Shown here: one piece after another, positions 37,767 to 46,727 of the stretch
Layout: the number at the start of each line of letters is the position of its first letter
Position numbering within the stretch: the stretch's first letter is position 1
NCBI RefSeq assembly: GCF_009982895.1
Contig: NZ_WXZL01000005.1
Span: 1-64,000, forward strand
Source of the DNA: Deinococcus alpinitundrae
GTDB lineage: Bacteria > Deinococcota > Deinococci > Deinococcales > Deinococcaceae
Direction: 5' to 3'
DNA length: 64,000 bases
Notes under the pieces: model-generated
The model's input: the letters and a program-made list of their open reading frames with translations, nothing else
What the model was told of the DNA's origin: nothing
The model's database searches: none
Program-made: the position numbers and the translations under genes

Positions 37767-38147
37767 ATGGCCTGGCTGAGCGCCCTCTTCTTGTTGCTGC
37801 TGGCAGTTCTCACCGGCTGGATTCCGCTGTTGGGGCCACTGGCGCTGGGCTTCTTCGCGGCGCGCTCCACGCCCGGGCCGCGCGCGGTGCTGGTGGCCCT
37901 ACCGGGCGTGCTGGTCATCGTTCTGGGCTGGCTGGCCCTGCGCGCCGCCGAGCAGACCGCCCAGCGCTACGGCCTGAGCGCCTGGATCTGGACGGCGGTG
38001 AGCTGGCTGATCAGTCCGCTGGGCACCTGGCTGGGCCGCCCGCTGACCCACCTGATCGGTGAGAGCAGTGTCCAGACCTTCGCCCTGCTGATCGCCGCGC
38101 CGCTGGTGGTGGGCCTGCTGGCCGGAGCGCTGACCCGGCGCAGATGA
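37767..38147 (+). CDS. Small integral membrane protein
   Basis: A 126-aa protein with three or four hydrophobic helices (LSALFLLLLAVLTGWIPLLGPLALGFFAA, VLVALPGVLVIVLGWLAL, TFALLIAAPLVVGLLAGAL) and a basic C-terminus RRR. No recognised family or enzyme motif. Leaderless layout: TAAGCT (37755-37760) 6 nt before ATG. It starts 19 bp after the M20 peptidase gene. Confidence 0.7.
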   Translation: MAWLSALFLLLLAVLTGWIPLLGPLALGFFAARSTPGPRAVLVALPGVLVIVLGWLALRAAEQTAQRYGLSAWIWTAVSWLISPLGTWLGRPLTHLIGESSVQTFALLIAAPLVVGLLAGALTRRR

Positions 38148-38160
38148 AGATGAGTTGCCC

Positions 38161-39720
38161 TCACTGCAGGAACAGTTTGTAGGCCGCGTTCTGGCTCATG
38201 TCGTGGGCCGGGTAGCCGAGCGCCTCCACCGATTCGAGAAAGTCGGGCAGCTCGGCGGCGGGCACCTGAATGCCCGCCAGCACCCGTCCGTGCGCGCTGC
38301 CGTGGTTGCGGTAGTGAAACAGGCTGATATTCCACCTCGACTGGAGCTGGGTCAGGAACGCCAGCAGCGCACCGGGCCGTTCGGGGAAATCGAACGAGTA
38401 CAGCCGCTCGTTTTGCGCTTCCGGCGCGCGGCCCCCCACCATGTGCCTCACATGCACCTTGGCGAGTTCGTCCTTGGTGAGATCGGTGACCGGGTAGCCC
38501 TGGGCCTCCAGCGCGGCCACCAGTTCAGGGCGCTGGTCGGGGTGCTCAAGCTGCACACCCACGAAGATGCGGGCCTCGTCGCGCGGCGCGTAGCGGTAAT
38601 TGAACTCTGTGATCTGGCGCACGCCGATCGACATGCAAAAGGCCTTGAAGGCCCCGGCGCGCTCGGGAATGGTGACGGCCAGAATGGCTTCCCGCTGCTC
38701 GCCGATCTCGGCCCGCTCGGCGACGTGGCGCAACCTGTCGAAGTTCATGTTGGCTCCGCAGGTCAGCGCCACCAGTGTCTGGCCCTGCAGTTTGTGCTGC
38801 CGGGCGTACTTCTTGAGACCCGCCACCGACAGCGCTCCGGCCGGTTCCATCACCGCGCGAGCGTCGTCATACACGTCCTTGATGGCGGCGCAGACCTCGT
38901 CGGTGCTGACCGTTACCCAGTCGTCGACGTACTCGCTCGCCAGCGCGAAGGTGTGCTCTCCGACCATCTTGACCGCCACGCCGTCCACGAACAGGCCCAC
39001 GGTATCGAGCCGCACCCGCTCCCCGGCCTGCACACTCCGGGTCATGGCATCCGAGTCGTCGGGTTCCACGCCCACCACCTTCACGCCCGGCTTGAGCGCT
39101 TTGAGGAAGGCCGCCACGCCCGCGATCAAGCCGCCGCCGCCCACCGGCACGAACACCGTGTACTCGTCGGCCTTGACCTGCGAGAGGAGTTCCAGGCCCA
39201 CCGTGCCCTGCCCGGCGATCACGTCGGGGTCGTCGTAGGGATGCACAAAGGTCAGGCCGAGTTCGCGCTGAAGGCTGTAGGCGTGCGCCTCGGCGTCGCT
39301 GAACGAGTCGCCGAACAGCACCACCTCGGCTCCCCGCGCCCGGCAGGCCTGCACTTTAATTTCGGGCGTCGTCACTGGCATCACGATCACGGCCCGCACA
39401 CCGAGTTTCTGGGCGCTGAAGGCCACCCCCTGCGCGTGGTTGCCCGCCGACGCGGTGATAACGCCGCGCGACTGCTCCTCACGGCTGAGCTGGGCCATCT
39501 TGTTGTACGCGCCCCTGAGCTTGAACGAGAACACCGGCTGCTGGTCCTCGCGCTTGAGGAGCACGGTGTTGCCGAGGCGCTGAGAGAGCTGCGGGGCGAG
39601 CTGCAAATCGGTTTCAATCGCCACGTCGTAGACGCGGCTGGTCAGCACCCGGCGCACCCAGTCCATGTTGGTCGGCGTCGTCGGGAGAGCGGGCGGAGCA
39701 AGGACGGTGGGTTCGGTCAT
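38161..39720 (-). CDS. ilvA: Threonine ammonia-lyase (biosynthetic threonine deaminase)
   Basis: A 519-aa PLP enzyme converting threonine to 2-oxobutanoate, the first step of isoleucine synthesis. PLP Lys is in VFSFKLRGAYNKM; SAGNHAQGVAFSA and VPVGGGGLIAGVA bind the cofactor phosphate. Two C-terminal ACT-like domains (LAVTIPERAGAFKAFC and YSFDFPERPGALLAFL) mark the allosteric, isoleucine-inhibited biosynthetic form. The start ATG 39720 replaces a longer frame that would begin in the attenuator. A leader peptide and terminator upstream indicate attenuation control. Confidence 0.96.
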   Translation of the reverse strand: MTEPTVLAPPALPTTPTNMDWVRRVLTSRVYDVAIETDLQLAPQLSQRLGNTVLLKREDQQPVFSFKLRGAYNKMAQLSREEQSRGVITASAGNHAQGVAFSAQKLGVRAVIVMPVTTPEIKVQACRARGAEVVLFGDSFSDAEAHAYSLQRELGLTFVHPYDDPDVIAGQGTVGLELLSQVKADEYTVFVPVGGGGLIAGVAAFLKALKPGVKVVGVEPDDSDAMTRSVQAGERVRLDTVGLFVDGVAVKMVGEHTFALASEYVDDWVTVSTDEVCAAIKDVYDDARAVMEPAGALSVAGLKKYARQHKLQGQTLVALTCGANMNFDRLRHVAERAEIGEQREAILAVTIPERAGAFKAFCMSIGVRQITEFNYRYAPRDEARIFVGVQLEHPDQRPELVAALEAQGYPVTDLTKDELAKVHVRHMVGGRAPEAQNERLYSFDFPERPGALLAFLTQLQSRWNISLFHYRNHGSAHGRVLAGIQVPAAELPDFLESVEALGYPAHDMSQNAAYKLFLQ

Positions 39721-39744
39721 GGGCGAATCTCCCCTGGAACAAAC

Positions 39745-39773
39745 AAAAAAAGCCCCCAACACGAGGTCAGGGG
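39745..39773 (-). terminator. ilvA leader attenuator (terminator)
   Basis: On the minus strand CCCCTGAC (complement 39766-39773) pairs with GTTGGGGG (39753-39760) over 8 positions including two G-U pairs, loop CTCGT, followed by C and seven T (39745-39751). It lies between the leader peptide and the ilvA start, 25 bp from the ATG, so it must be bypassed for ilvA expression. Confidence 0.85.
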
Positions 39774-39803
39774 TCAACGGTGGGCGCGAAAGAGGGCCCC
39801 AGT

Positions 39804-39836
39804 TTACCCGGTGGTGAAAATAATTCGGGCCTGCAT
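39804..39836 (-). CDS. ilvA leader peptide MQARIIFTTG
   Basis: A 10-codon ORF with consecutive Ile-Ile (ATT ATT) and Thr-Thr (ACC ACC) codons, ending TAA 30 nt before the attenuator stem. Isoleucine is the end product of IlvA and threonine its substrate, so ribosome stalling at these codons would report on both. TAGACT (complement 39844-39849) stands exactly 7 nt before the ATG, making this a leaderless leader peptide. Too short for protein function; its role is regulatory (inference from arrangement). Confidence 0.75.
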   Translation of the reverse strand: MQARIIFTTG

Positions 39837-39976
39837 GGCGAGCAGTCTACGCCTTGAGCGCTGGCGGTGGAAGGGGGCGCTACTCAGCGTTTTCTGTCTT
39901 CGTAAGTCAGATGTTTAGAGATAAAATTCACGTATGCCTTAAGCATATCCAGTATGCTCTGATCGTTTTGAGATCG

Positions 39977-40228
39977 TTAGGATTTCAAAGGTTTATCCCA
40001 CCTGTTATCCTCAATCAAGGCAATCGTATATTGACCTTCAATACTAAAAGCTGGATACCAACCGATATCTATCCCGTATTGCCCAGTATTATATTCTATA
40101 TAAAGAATGTCTTCTTGGAACTCCTCAAGCTGTTCGAGATGACATAAGGAAGGACTGACCGATCTGTCTAGAATGATCACTTTTTCAGATTTGAAGTCGA
40201 CTTCGCCAAAATTTTCTGGATCGCTCAT
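39977..40228 (-). CDS. Low-GC hypothetical protein, probably truncated by a nonsense codon
   Basis: An 83-aa acidic protein (SEKVIILDRSVSPSLC, EEFQEDILYIEYNTG, GIDIGWYPAF) of no family I can name; size and acidity recall immunity-type proteins, but that is a guess. Its DNA is strikingly AT-rich against the GC-rich surroundings, a sign of recent acquisition. The ATG overlaps the stop of the upstream oxidoreductase (ATGA). After the TAA at 39977-39979 the same frame stays open for 30 codons of protein-like sequence to TGA 39884-39886, so the native gene may have been ~114 aa. Confidence 0.65.
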   Translation of the reverse strand: MSDPENFGEVDFKSEKVIILDRSVSPSLCHLEQLEEFQEDILYIEYNTGQYGIDIGWYPAFSIEGQYTIALIEDNRWDKPLKS

Positions 40229-41373
40229 TTGTCTATCCTCGCCGCCAGTTCCCGCGCCACGCCTGCGCCCACCACGTCGGCCCGCTCGCCGCCCAGCAGC
40301 AGCCAGTGGCGCTCACTGAGCGGCTGATACATCGGCCAGCCGCTCTCCGGCAGGGCCAGCCACGCGCCCGGCACGTCCACGACGCTGCGGCCCAGTTCCA
40401 GCGCCTCGGTGCCCAGGGCGGGCAAGGCATCGAGCGCGCAGAGCACGTCCTCCAGGGTCTCGCGGCGCAGTCCCACCGGCACGCCGCTCAGCCGCCCCCC
40501 GGTGGGTAAGTAGCCGTGCGGGTCGCGGTGGTGAATGGCCGGGATGACCGTGAAGCCCCCGGCGTGGGGCCGCAGCGTCAGCCCCGCCGCCCGGAGGACT
40601 GGGGTCGTGTCGGTGGTCGGCAGGTTTAGCCTCGGCAACTGCCGGTAGGCCCTGGCGTGGTGCGTCACTGTGCCCAGCGTGCTCTCGGCCAGGGCCGGTC
40701 CCCCCGCCCCCGCCGCCACGACAACCTGCCGGGCCTCCAGAGGGTGCGTTTCGTGAACGACGATTCTATGGGTATTGGTCACGCTCAGGCGGCGAAGTTC
40801 CACGCCGGTGGGTGTGGGCACGGCCTCCACGTTCAGCATCAGATCGGCCCCGGCCCGCACGGCGCTCTGGGCGGCGCGGGTGGTCAGCGAGGCGGCGCTG
40901 TAAGTCAGGGCGGTCGGGTCGAATCGGGCATAGGGCAGCAAAGCCGGGTCGAACAGGTCGGTGGGCAGGCGTTCGAGCTCCGAGACGGCCACGCTGCCCG
41001 ACGCCGCCTCCGGCAGCAGGTCCACCAAGCCGCGTGCCAGGGTCGGCGCGTCGTGGGGGCCGCTTAGCCCCAGGCCGCCGTCGCTCCCGCTCAGCTCGCC
41101 CGTGATCAGGCGGCGGGTGAAGTCGGCCCGCTCACGCTGCGCTTCCGGCACATCGGCGGTCCACACCCCCGGAGCCAGGATGGTCGCGCCCTCCTCGTTG
41201 GGCAGGCCGCCCTGGTCGAGCAGCAGCAGCTTCAGGCTGGGATGCTGCACCATCAGAAAATGTGCCGCCAGCGCGCCCATCCGCCCCGCGCCCAGCACCA
41301 CCACATCGTAGGGCGTGGGTGCAAAGGGCTGCCCGACGTGCGCGTAAACCTGACCTGCGTTCGGCAACTTCAT
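40225..41373 (-). CDS. FAD-dependent oxidoreductase (DAO family)
   Basis: A 382-aa amine/amino-acid oxidase-type flavoprotein. The dinucleotide motif YDVVVLGAGRMGALAAHFL starts at residue ~20; RQVVVAAGAGGPAL and the C-terminal PLSERHWLLLGGERADVVGAGVARELA are further FAD contacts. Substrate unknown. A much longer frame reaches 41718, but ATG 41373 is preferred because the domain starts there and a CATACT hexamer lies 7 nt upstream; the extension would overlap the divergent SpoIID gene. Coupled by ATGA to the low-GC gene. Confidence 0.82.
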   Translation of the reverse strand: MKLPNAGQVYAHVGQPFAPTPYDVVVLGAGRMGALAAHFLMVQHPSLKLLLLDQGGLPNEEGATILAPGVWTADVPEAQRERADFTRRLITGELSGSDGGLGLSGPHDAPTLARGLVDLLPEAASGSVAVSELERLPTDLFDPALLPYARFDPTALTYSAASLTTRAAQSAVRAGADLMLNVEAVPTPTGVELRRLSVTNTHRIVVHETHPLEARQVVVAAGAGGPALAESTLGTVTHHARAYRQLPRLNLPTTDTTPVLRAAGLTLRPHAGGFTVIPAIHHRDPHGYLPTGGRLSGVPVGLRRETLEDVLCALDALPALGTEALELGRSVVDVPGAWLALPESGWPMYQPLSERHWLLLGGERADVVGAGVARELAARIDK

Positions 41374-41464
41374 CTCCGGCAGTATGCCGCCCGGCCCCAC
41401 GCTCTCACCCATCCGGGCGGGCTTCTCACGTCGCTGACCAGAGAAATTGGTTAAGCTAGCCTTC

Positions 41465-42730
41465 ATGCGTCTTTTCCCCGCGCTGCTTTCCGCCCTCGCC
41501 GCCCTGTGCGCCGCGCCGCTGTGCAATGCCCAGAACGTGCGGGTGCTGATCGCCAGCCAGGCGACCCTCAGCGTCAACACTGCGTCCACCCCGGCAGCGC
41601 CCGGCACAACCAGCGCGCCGACCCTCTGGAGCATCGGGGTGCGCGGCGGCAAGCTCACCCTGGGCGGCCAGGACACCGGCAGCGCGCTGCTGAGCCTGCC
41701 CGCCAATCCGGGCGGCACCCTGGAAGTCGCCGGACGCCGCTACCGGGGTGGGCTGACGCTGCGCGCCACCAAGAGCGGCGTGCAGGCCATCAACGTCGTC
41801 GATATCGAGGATTACCTCCGCGGCGTGGTGCCGGCCGAGATGCCGCCCCTGTGGGCCGCAGCGGCGGTGCGTGCCCAGGCCATCATCGCCCGGACCTACG
41901 CCGCCGCGCGCATCAATCCGGCAGCTCCCTACGATCTGTGCGCCACCACCCAGTGCCAGGTCTACGAGGGCGTGGCCAAAGAGCATCCCCTCTCGGATGC
42001 TGCCATTCTGGAAACCCGCGCCCAGGTGGTCAGCAGCGGCGGCCAGCTGGCCGACACCTACTTCTCGGCGGATTCGGGCGGCTACACCGCCAGTAGCCTG
42101 GAAGCCTGGGGCCGCGACATTCCCTACCTCAGAGCGCAACCCGACCCGACGTCGCCCACCGCCCAGAAGCCCTGGGTCATCACCGCCCCGCTCGGCAGCG
42201 TGGAGGAAGTGGCGAGGCGCTACGGCGTCAAGCTCGGTCAGCTCAGCAGCGTCTCGGTCAGCAAAACCAGCGCCTCCGGGCGGGTCATTCAGCTGAGTTT
42301 CGTAGGCGAAAACGGCAGCCAGACGCTGGCTGGGGCCAACGCGGGCGGCTTCGTGCGCTCATTGGGGGCCAAGTCGTCCAGAGTCAAGCTGAGCGTGGAC
42401 GGCGGACTGCTGACCCTGACCGGCAGCGGCTCCGGGCACGGGGTGGGGTTGTCGCAGTGGGGAGCCAGGGGCCTGGCCGAGAGCGGCAAGAGCGACCTGG
42501 CGCTGCTCGCCTTCTATTACCCCGGCGCGCAGATCAGCGTACTAACCGAGGCTCAGGCCAATACCCGCCCCGAGCTGGGGACGACCCTGCCGCTGGCGGT
42601 GGCCGCCCGCCGGGGTGCGGTGCCTGCGCTGGCCGCCGTGATTCCTGCGCCGCTGCCGGACGCTGATCTCTTTGCGGCTCGCCTCGCTGATCCGCTCATT
42701 CCCTATCCCGTGGCTTTTCTGAACCTGTGA
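41465..42730 (+). CDS. Exported SpoIID/LytB-domain protein
   Basis: A 421-aa exported protein with signal peptide MRLFPALLSALAALCAAPLCNAQ. The SpoIID/LytB domain is diagnostic: INVVDIEDYLRGVVPAEMPPLWAAAAVRAQAIIARTYA, CQVYEG and DTYFSADSGGYTAS, with GSGSGHGVGLSQWGARGLAESG later. SpoIID is a peptidoglycan lytic transglycosylase in spore formers; in non-sporulating Deinococcus the role is presumably cell-wall remodelling. ATG 41465 has TAAGCT (41452-41457) 7 nt upstream. The stop overlaps the next gene's GTG (GTGA). Confidence 0.9.
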   Translation: MRLFPALLSALAALCAAPLCNAQNVRVLIASQATLSVNTASTPAAPGTTSAPTLWSIGVRGGKLTLGGQDTGSALLSLPANPGGTLEVAGRRYRGGLTLRATKSGVQAINVVDIEDYLRGVVPAEMPPLWAAAAVRAQAIIARTYAAARINPAAPYDLCATTQCQVYEGVAKEHPLSDAAILETRAQVVSSGGQLADTYFSADSGGYTASSLEAWGRDIPYLRAQPDPTSPTAQKPWVITAPLGSVEEVARRYGVKLGQLSSVSVSKTSASGRVIQLSFVGENGSQTLAGANAGGFVRSLGAKSSRVKLSVDGGLLTLTGSGSGHGVGLSQWGARGLAESGKSDLALLAFYYPGAQISVLTEAQANTRPELGTTLPLAVAARRGAVPALAAVIPAPLPDADLFAARLADPLIPYPVAFLNL

Positions 42731-45645
42731 GCCGGACCAAAGCCTCTCTGCACACTCCGACGCAGTTTCAACCGCGCCGCGCCGCCGCCCTGGTCGCCGG
42801 GCTGCTGGCGCTGGGGCTGGGCAGCGCGCAGGCCCGCACCGTCCGGATCATTCAGGCCGACCGGCTCGAACTCAACAAGGTCGACGATCAGGAGATCGTG
42901 GTCATCAGCGGCGAGCGGGTCGAGCTGCGCGTCGACGACGACGTGGTGGTGGCGACCCGCGTGGAGTTCAACCGCAGCCGCCGCACCCTCACCCTGATCG
43001 GGCCGGGCCGCTACGACGCGATTGACGACAAGGGCGCGGTGCAGCATCTGGCCGGCTCGGACCTGGTGGTCAACCTCGGCAACCAAGCGGTGAGCGGCGA
43101 GGATGTGATCATCAGCGACGCCAACTTGGAAATTCGCGGCGAGGCCGTCGAGCGGGTCCCGGGGCAGCTCAGCGCCCAGAACAGTTACTTCACGCCCTGC
43201 GCCAAATGCGGGCGCACCCCCAACGACTACGCTTTCAAGGCCAAGCGGCTGCTGCTCTACCCCGGCGACCGCTTGATCGGCTACGAGGCCACCTTGCTGC
43301 TGGCGGGCGTGCCGGTGCTGTACCTGCCGATCGTGGCGCTGCCGCTCAACGAACCGTCGCGCCAGCCCAAACTCAGTTACACCAACGACGCCGTGGACGG
43401 GCGCACCTTCAAGGCCGATCTGCCGTTCGCCTTCAGCAACAACGTGCTGGGCACCACCTTTTTGCGCTACTACCAGAACCGATCGCCCAGCTTCGGCGGC
43501 GGCGGCGAGTTCACCGTCTACGCGCCACTGCCGAGCCTCGATCGCCTGAGTGTTTCAGGACTGGCCGAACCCAATCCCGTCAACCCGGACGGCACCTTCA
43601 CCACTGGTTACGCCGTCAACTACAGCTTCGCTGCCAAGGGGCACGCTGACCTGGAAAACACTGCGCCCGGCGGGCTGGTCTACAGCGTGGCGGCGCTGCG
43701 CCAGGACATCGGGCTGGATCCCACCGACACCAACAAGGGCGTGACCAGCATCAATGGTCAGGCCGACGTGACCCTGACCAACATCAAGACCTTCGGCAAC
43801 GTCAAGGTGAACGTGACGGTGGCCGACCGGCGCGGCCCCGAGCCGACCACCGCGCTGAGCGCGCCGCTCAAGAAGCCGGAAGTGGTGCTCGACCCCGATC
43901 CGTATCTGGTGACGTACCGAAACGGCAGCACCCTCAGCGCCGATTTCCGGATCACGGCGGGCAACTACGTGGCGGCCAGCAACCCGCTCAGCCGCGCGGC
44001 CAGTTTGCAAGGCCCCAATTACGCCACCGCCCGGTTGCAGGAGGAACACCAGATCACCTATCTGGCGCGGCCCTGGCGCAACGCCGACCTGAACGTGACC
44101 AACACCTTCACGGGCCGCTACTACCTCAGCGGGCAGCGGGTGGTCGATCTGAGTCTGTCGGCCAGTTTGACCCAGGCCTTCGGGGTGCGGATGGTCAGCG
44201 GCGGCTACACACCCACCTACAACGCCTACGGCACGGCGCTCAATCTGCCGAGCAGCGCGGGCAGCTTCACGGTGGGCTACAAGTACCTGCGCCGCGAGGG
44301 GGTCAGTCCGTTCGCCTTCGACCGCGTTGACAGCAAGCTGCTCAGCGCGCCGCTGGGCGCGGCCCTCAACCTGACGCCCGGTTCCGGGGTGGCGGTGCGG
44401 CTCTCGCAGGACTACGACCTGATTTTGCCCGCCGATCAGCAGACCGCCGCCGATCTGAACGTCAGTGTGGCGCAGGAGCCGGTGCAACTGGGCCTCGATG
44501 TCAAGAACAATTTCTTCAAGGGCAGCCTGGAAAGTGTGACTGCCAACGGCTCGTTCGGCGCGTCGGCGGCGCGCGGCCTGAACGTCTCGTTTTCGGGCAG
44601 CTACACGGCGCTCTCCGGCCCCGGTCCCTTCACGACCAGCGTCAGGGCGATCGGCGGCGTGCGGACCAATACCTTCGGGGTGTCGCTGGTTCAGGACCTC
44701 CAGAAGCGCGAGCTGCAAAGCGTGACCGTCAGCGCGGCGGCGGTGGCGACCCGCGACGCGGTGATCAATCCGGTGACGCTGAGCCTGAACGAGACGGTCA
44801 ACCTGCAAAGCCCCCATCTCGACGGCAACTTGAACGTCAACTGGCGCGGCTACGCTTTTTCGAGCACCCACAGCCTGACCTTGCCCAAGGGCACGCTGCA
44901 GAACGCCACGGCTCAAAATGCCTTTACCAGCGACACCCTCTTTTTCAGCGTGGGCAACGTGCCGGGCGGGTATTCGCAGTCCTACGGCTCGGCCAGCCAG
45001 TACTCGGGCAACCCGTATTCGACCAGCTCATTTTCGAGCGGCCAGACCTCGCCCAGCAGCCTGACCTGGAACCTTCAGTACGGCGGTCCCTACGACCTGG
45101 CCACCACCGGCTGGACCCGCCCCACCCTCACGGGCGCACTGACGGCGGCCCGCCCCGCCCAGCGTATCAGCGCCCAGGCGACCCTGGCCCTGCCCGGCAG
45201 TCAGCAGAAAGACGCCTTTTATGTGCAGAGCGCCAGTCTCAGCGGCGACTGGCAGTTTGGTCGTCGGGTGGCGCTCAGCGGGCTGGCGAGTTACACCCGC
45301 GCGCCCGTCTACGGCCCCAACCAGCCGCTGAGTGAAACCCTGAGCCTGCAGCCCCTGGCCTTCAATTTTACCTTTGGCCAGAGCGACCGCCCCGACGCCG
45401 CGCTGACCGCTACCTTCCAGCAGACCCTGACCTGGGTGAACGGCGTTCGCACCGACACCACGCCGCTGCAACCTGTCTTGCTGCTCACGGTGGACCGCTG
45501 CTGCTGGGCGTTTCAAGCCGAGATCAACCCGGTCGCCCGGCGCTTCCGGGTCGGGCTGGTCATTCCCGGTTCCGGCAACGTCTCGGCCTTCGAGAACACC
45601 GCCGGGGTCAGCAAATTCCCGATCTTCAACCTCAACAACAAATAG
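42727..45645 (+). CDS. LptD/OstA-like outer-envelope protein
   Basis: A 972-aa exported protein. Signal peptide LVAGLLALGLGSAQA is followed by an OstA/LptA-like N-domain (IIQADRLELNKVDDQEIVVISGERVEL, residues ~40-160), a CAKC pair near residue 160, then a long beta-rich part typical of an LptD barrel (YLPIVALPLNEPSRQPKLSY, many YYLSGQ/TVGYKYL strands). In Gram-negatives LptD inserts LPS; Deinococcus is reported to lack LPS, so the cargo must differ. Starts GTG 42727, coupled to spoIID. Confidence 0.82.
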   Translation: MSRTKASLHTPTQFQPRRAAALVAGLLALGLGSAQARTVRIIQADRLELNKVDDQEIVVISGERVELRVDDDVVVATRVEFNRSRRTLTLIGPGRYDAIDDKGAVQHLAGSDLVVNLGNQAVSGEDVIISDANLEIRGEAVERVPGQLSAQNSYFTPCAKCGRTPNDYAFKAKRLLLYPGDRLIGYEATLLLAGVPVLYLPIVALPLNEPSRQPKLSYTNDAVDGRTFKADLPFAFSNNVLGTTFLRYYQNRSPSFGGGGEFTVYAPLPSLDRLSVSGLAEPNPVNPDGTFTTGYAVNYSFAAKGHADLENTAPGGLVYSVAALRQDIGLDPTDTNKGVTSINGQADVTLTNIKTFGNVKVNVTVADRRGPEPTTALSAPLKKPEVVLDPDPYLVTYRNGSTLSADFRITAGNYVAASNPLSRAASLQGPNYATARLQEEHQITYLARPWRNADLNVTNTFTGRYYLSGQRVVDLSLSASLTQAFGVRMVSGGYTPTYNAYGTALNLPSSAGSFTVGYKYLRREGVSPFAFDRVDSKLLSAPLGAALNLTPGSGVAVRLSQDYDLILPADQQTAADLNVSVAQEPVQLGLDVKNNFFKGSLESVTANGSFGASAARGLNVSFSGSYTALSGPGPFTTSVRAIGGVRTNTFGVSLVQDLQKRELQSVTVSAAAVATRDAVINPVTLSLNETVNLQSPHLDGNLNVNWRGYAFSSTHSLTLPKGTLQNATAQNAFTSDTLFFSVGNVPGGYSQSYGSASQYSGNPYSTSSFSSGQTSPSSLTWNLQYGGPYDLATTGWTRPTLTGALTAARPAQRISAQATLALPGSQQKDAFYVQSASLSGDWQFGRRVALSGLASYTRAPVYGPNQPLSETLSLQPLAFNFTFGQSDRPDAALTATFQQTLTWVNGVRTDTTPLQPVLLLTVDRCCWAFQAEINPVARRFRVGLVIPGSGNVSAFENTAGVSKFPIFNLNNK

Positions 45646-45692
45646 ATTCGACCACGCCGACCTGACCTCCCCACCTTCAAGGAGCCGACACC

Positions 45693-46727
45693 ATGCGCCG
45701 ACTGATTTCCCTGCTCACCCTGGGCCTGCTGCCCGCGCTGCTCTCGGCCTGCACCGGCACCACCGAGGACGCGGTGACGATCCGGCTGGCAGTGCTGGCG
45801 GGAACGGGCGGCGCGGCGACCCTCAGCGCGGTGGACGTGGGCAAAGTAGATCCGCAGCTCAGCGTCAGCGTGCCGGGCGCGCTCGACCTGGAGACGCTGC
45901 CCGGCGGCGTGGGGCTGGCGCTGCTCTACGGCGATCATCTGGAAGTCCGCAATCCCAATCTCGGCGCTCCCTCCACCTGGCCCAATCCGGCAGACCCGGC
46001 CTTCAAGCCCTGCTATGTCAAGCTGGAGGCCAGCGTGGCGCGTGACCGCCTGGCGGCCCTGTCGGACTGCGGGAGCGGCGCGCTGCAACAGGTGGTGGTG
46101 TGGCGCAGCGACGGCAGCATCGCCATGAGCGCCACGCTGCCCGCGCCGACGCCCAGCACGCCGCTGCAAACCCGCCTGGCGGTGCAGGGTGACGTGGTGT
46201 GGGCCGTGCATCCGGCGGTGGGCGGCGGCTCGGAGCTGATCCGCGTGCTGCGCAACACCGACGGCAGCAGCAGCCTCAGCACGCCCGTCACCCTGCCGAC
46301 CGTCAACGACCTGGCCTTTTACAGGAACGTGGTGTACGCCGCCACCGAAACCGGCGTTCAGACCCTCAGCGACACCGGTACCCTCACGGCGCTGCCCGCC
46401 GCCGCCCAGCTCGGCAGCGCCGCCTCGCGCCTCTACACCAACGACCGCCTGCTGGCAAGCTGGCGCAGCACCGCCAGCAACCCGCTGCTGATCTGGAACG
46501 GCAGTACGACAGGCGTTCCGGCCTACTTCAACGACCTGCGCGACCTGACCTACGCGCCCGACGGCACCCTGTACGCCCTCAGCGACGCCACCCTCAGCCA
46601 GTACGACAGCGCCTACGGACTGGCGGGCAACGGCTGGCGCGGCACGAATCTGGCCAACTTCAACAATCCCCGCGCCGTGACCTGGCTGATTCCGCTGGGC
46701 GGTCCGGCGGCCAAAGCCCAACCTTAA
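45693..46727 (+). CDS. Putative lipoprotein, beta-propeller-like
   Basis: A 344-aa exported protein. Signal peptide MRRLISLLTLGLLPALLSAC ends in a lipobox (LLSAC). The mature chain has repeated beta-strand units with Asp/Gly turns (VYAATETGVQTLSDTG, DLTYAPDGTLYALSDATL) resembling a propeller. No family recognised. AAGGAG with 7-nt spacing lies before the ATG. It follows the LptD-like gene by 47 bp on the same strand and may be part of the same envelope unit. Its end overlaps the convergent vanZ by 4 bp. Confidence 0.75.
   Translation: MRRLISLLTLGLLPALLSACTGTTEDAVTIRLAVLAGTGGAATLSAVDVGKVDPQLSVSVPGALDLETLPGGVGLALLYGDHLEVRNPNLGAPSTWPNPADPAFKPCYVKLEASVARDRLAALSDCGSGALQQVVVWRSDGSIAMSATLPAPTPSTPLQTRLAVQGDVVWAVHPAVGGGSELIRVLRNTDGSSSLSTPVTLPTVNDLAFYRNVVYAATETGVQTLSDTGTLTALPAAAQLGSAASRLYTNDRLLASWRSTASNPLLIWNGSTTGVPAYFNDLRDLTYAPDGTLYALSDATLSQYDSAYGLAGNGWRGTNLANFNNPRAVTWLIPLGGPAAKAQP

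Noticed and set aside
39720..39840. T-box riboswitch upstream of ilvA
   Set aside because: The hairpin invites it, but no T-box motif (AGGGTGGNACCGCG-like) is present; a leader peptide explains the region better.
38155..39918. 587-aa plus-strand ORF
   Set aside because: It is the antisense shadow of ilvA, a common artefact in GC-rich DNA; its composition (His/Val/Arg-rich) is not protein-like.
39854..40147. 97-aa plus-strand ORF in the low-GC block
   Set aside because: Hydrophobic shadow of the minus-strand ORF that has the ATGA coupling to its neighbour.
43555..44916. 453-aa minus-strand ORF
   Set aside because: Antisense of the LptD-like gene; Gly/Arg/His-rich shadow.
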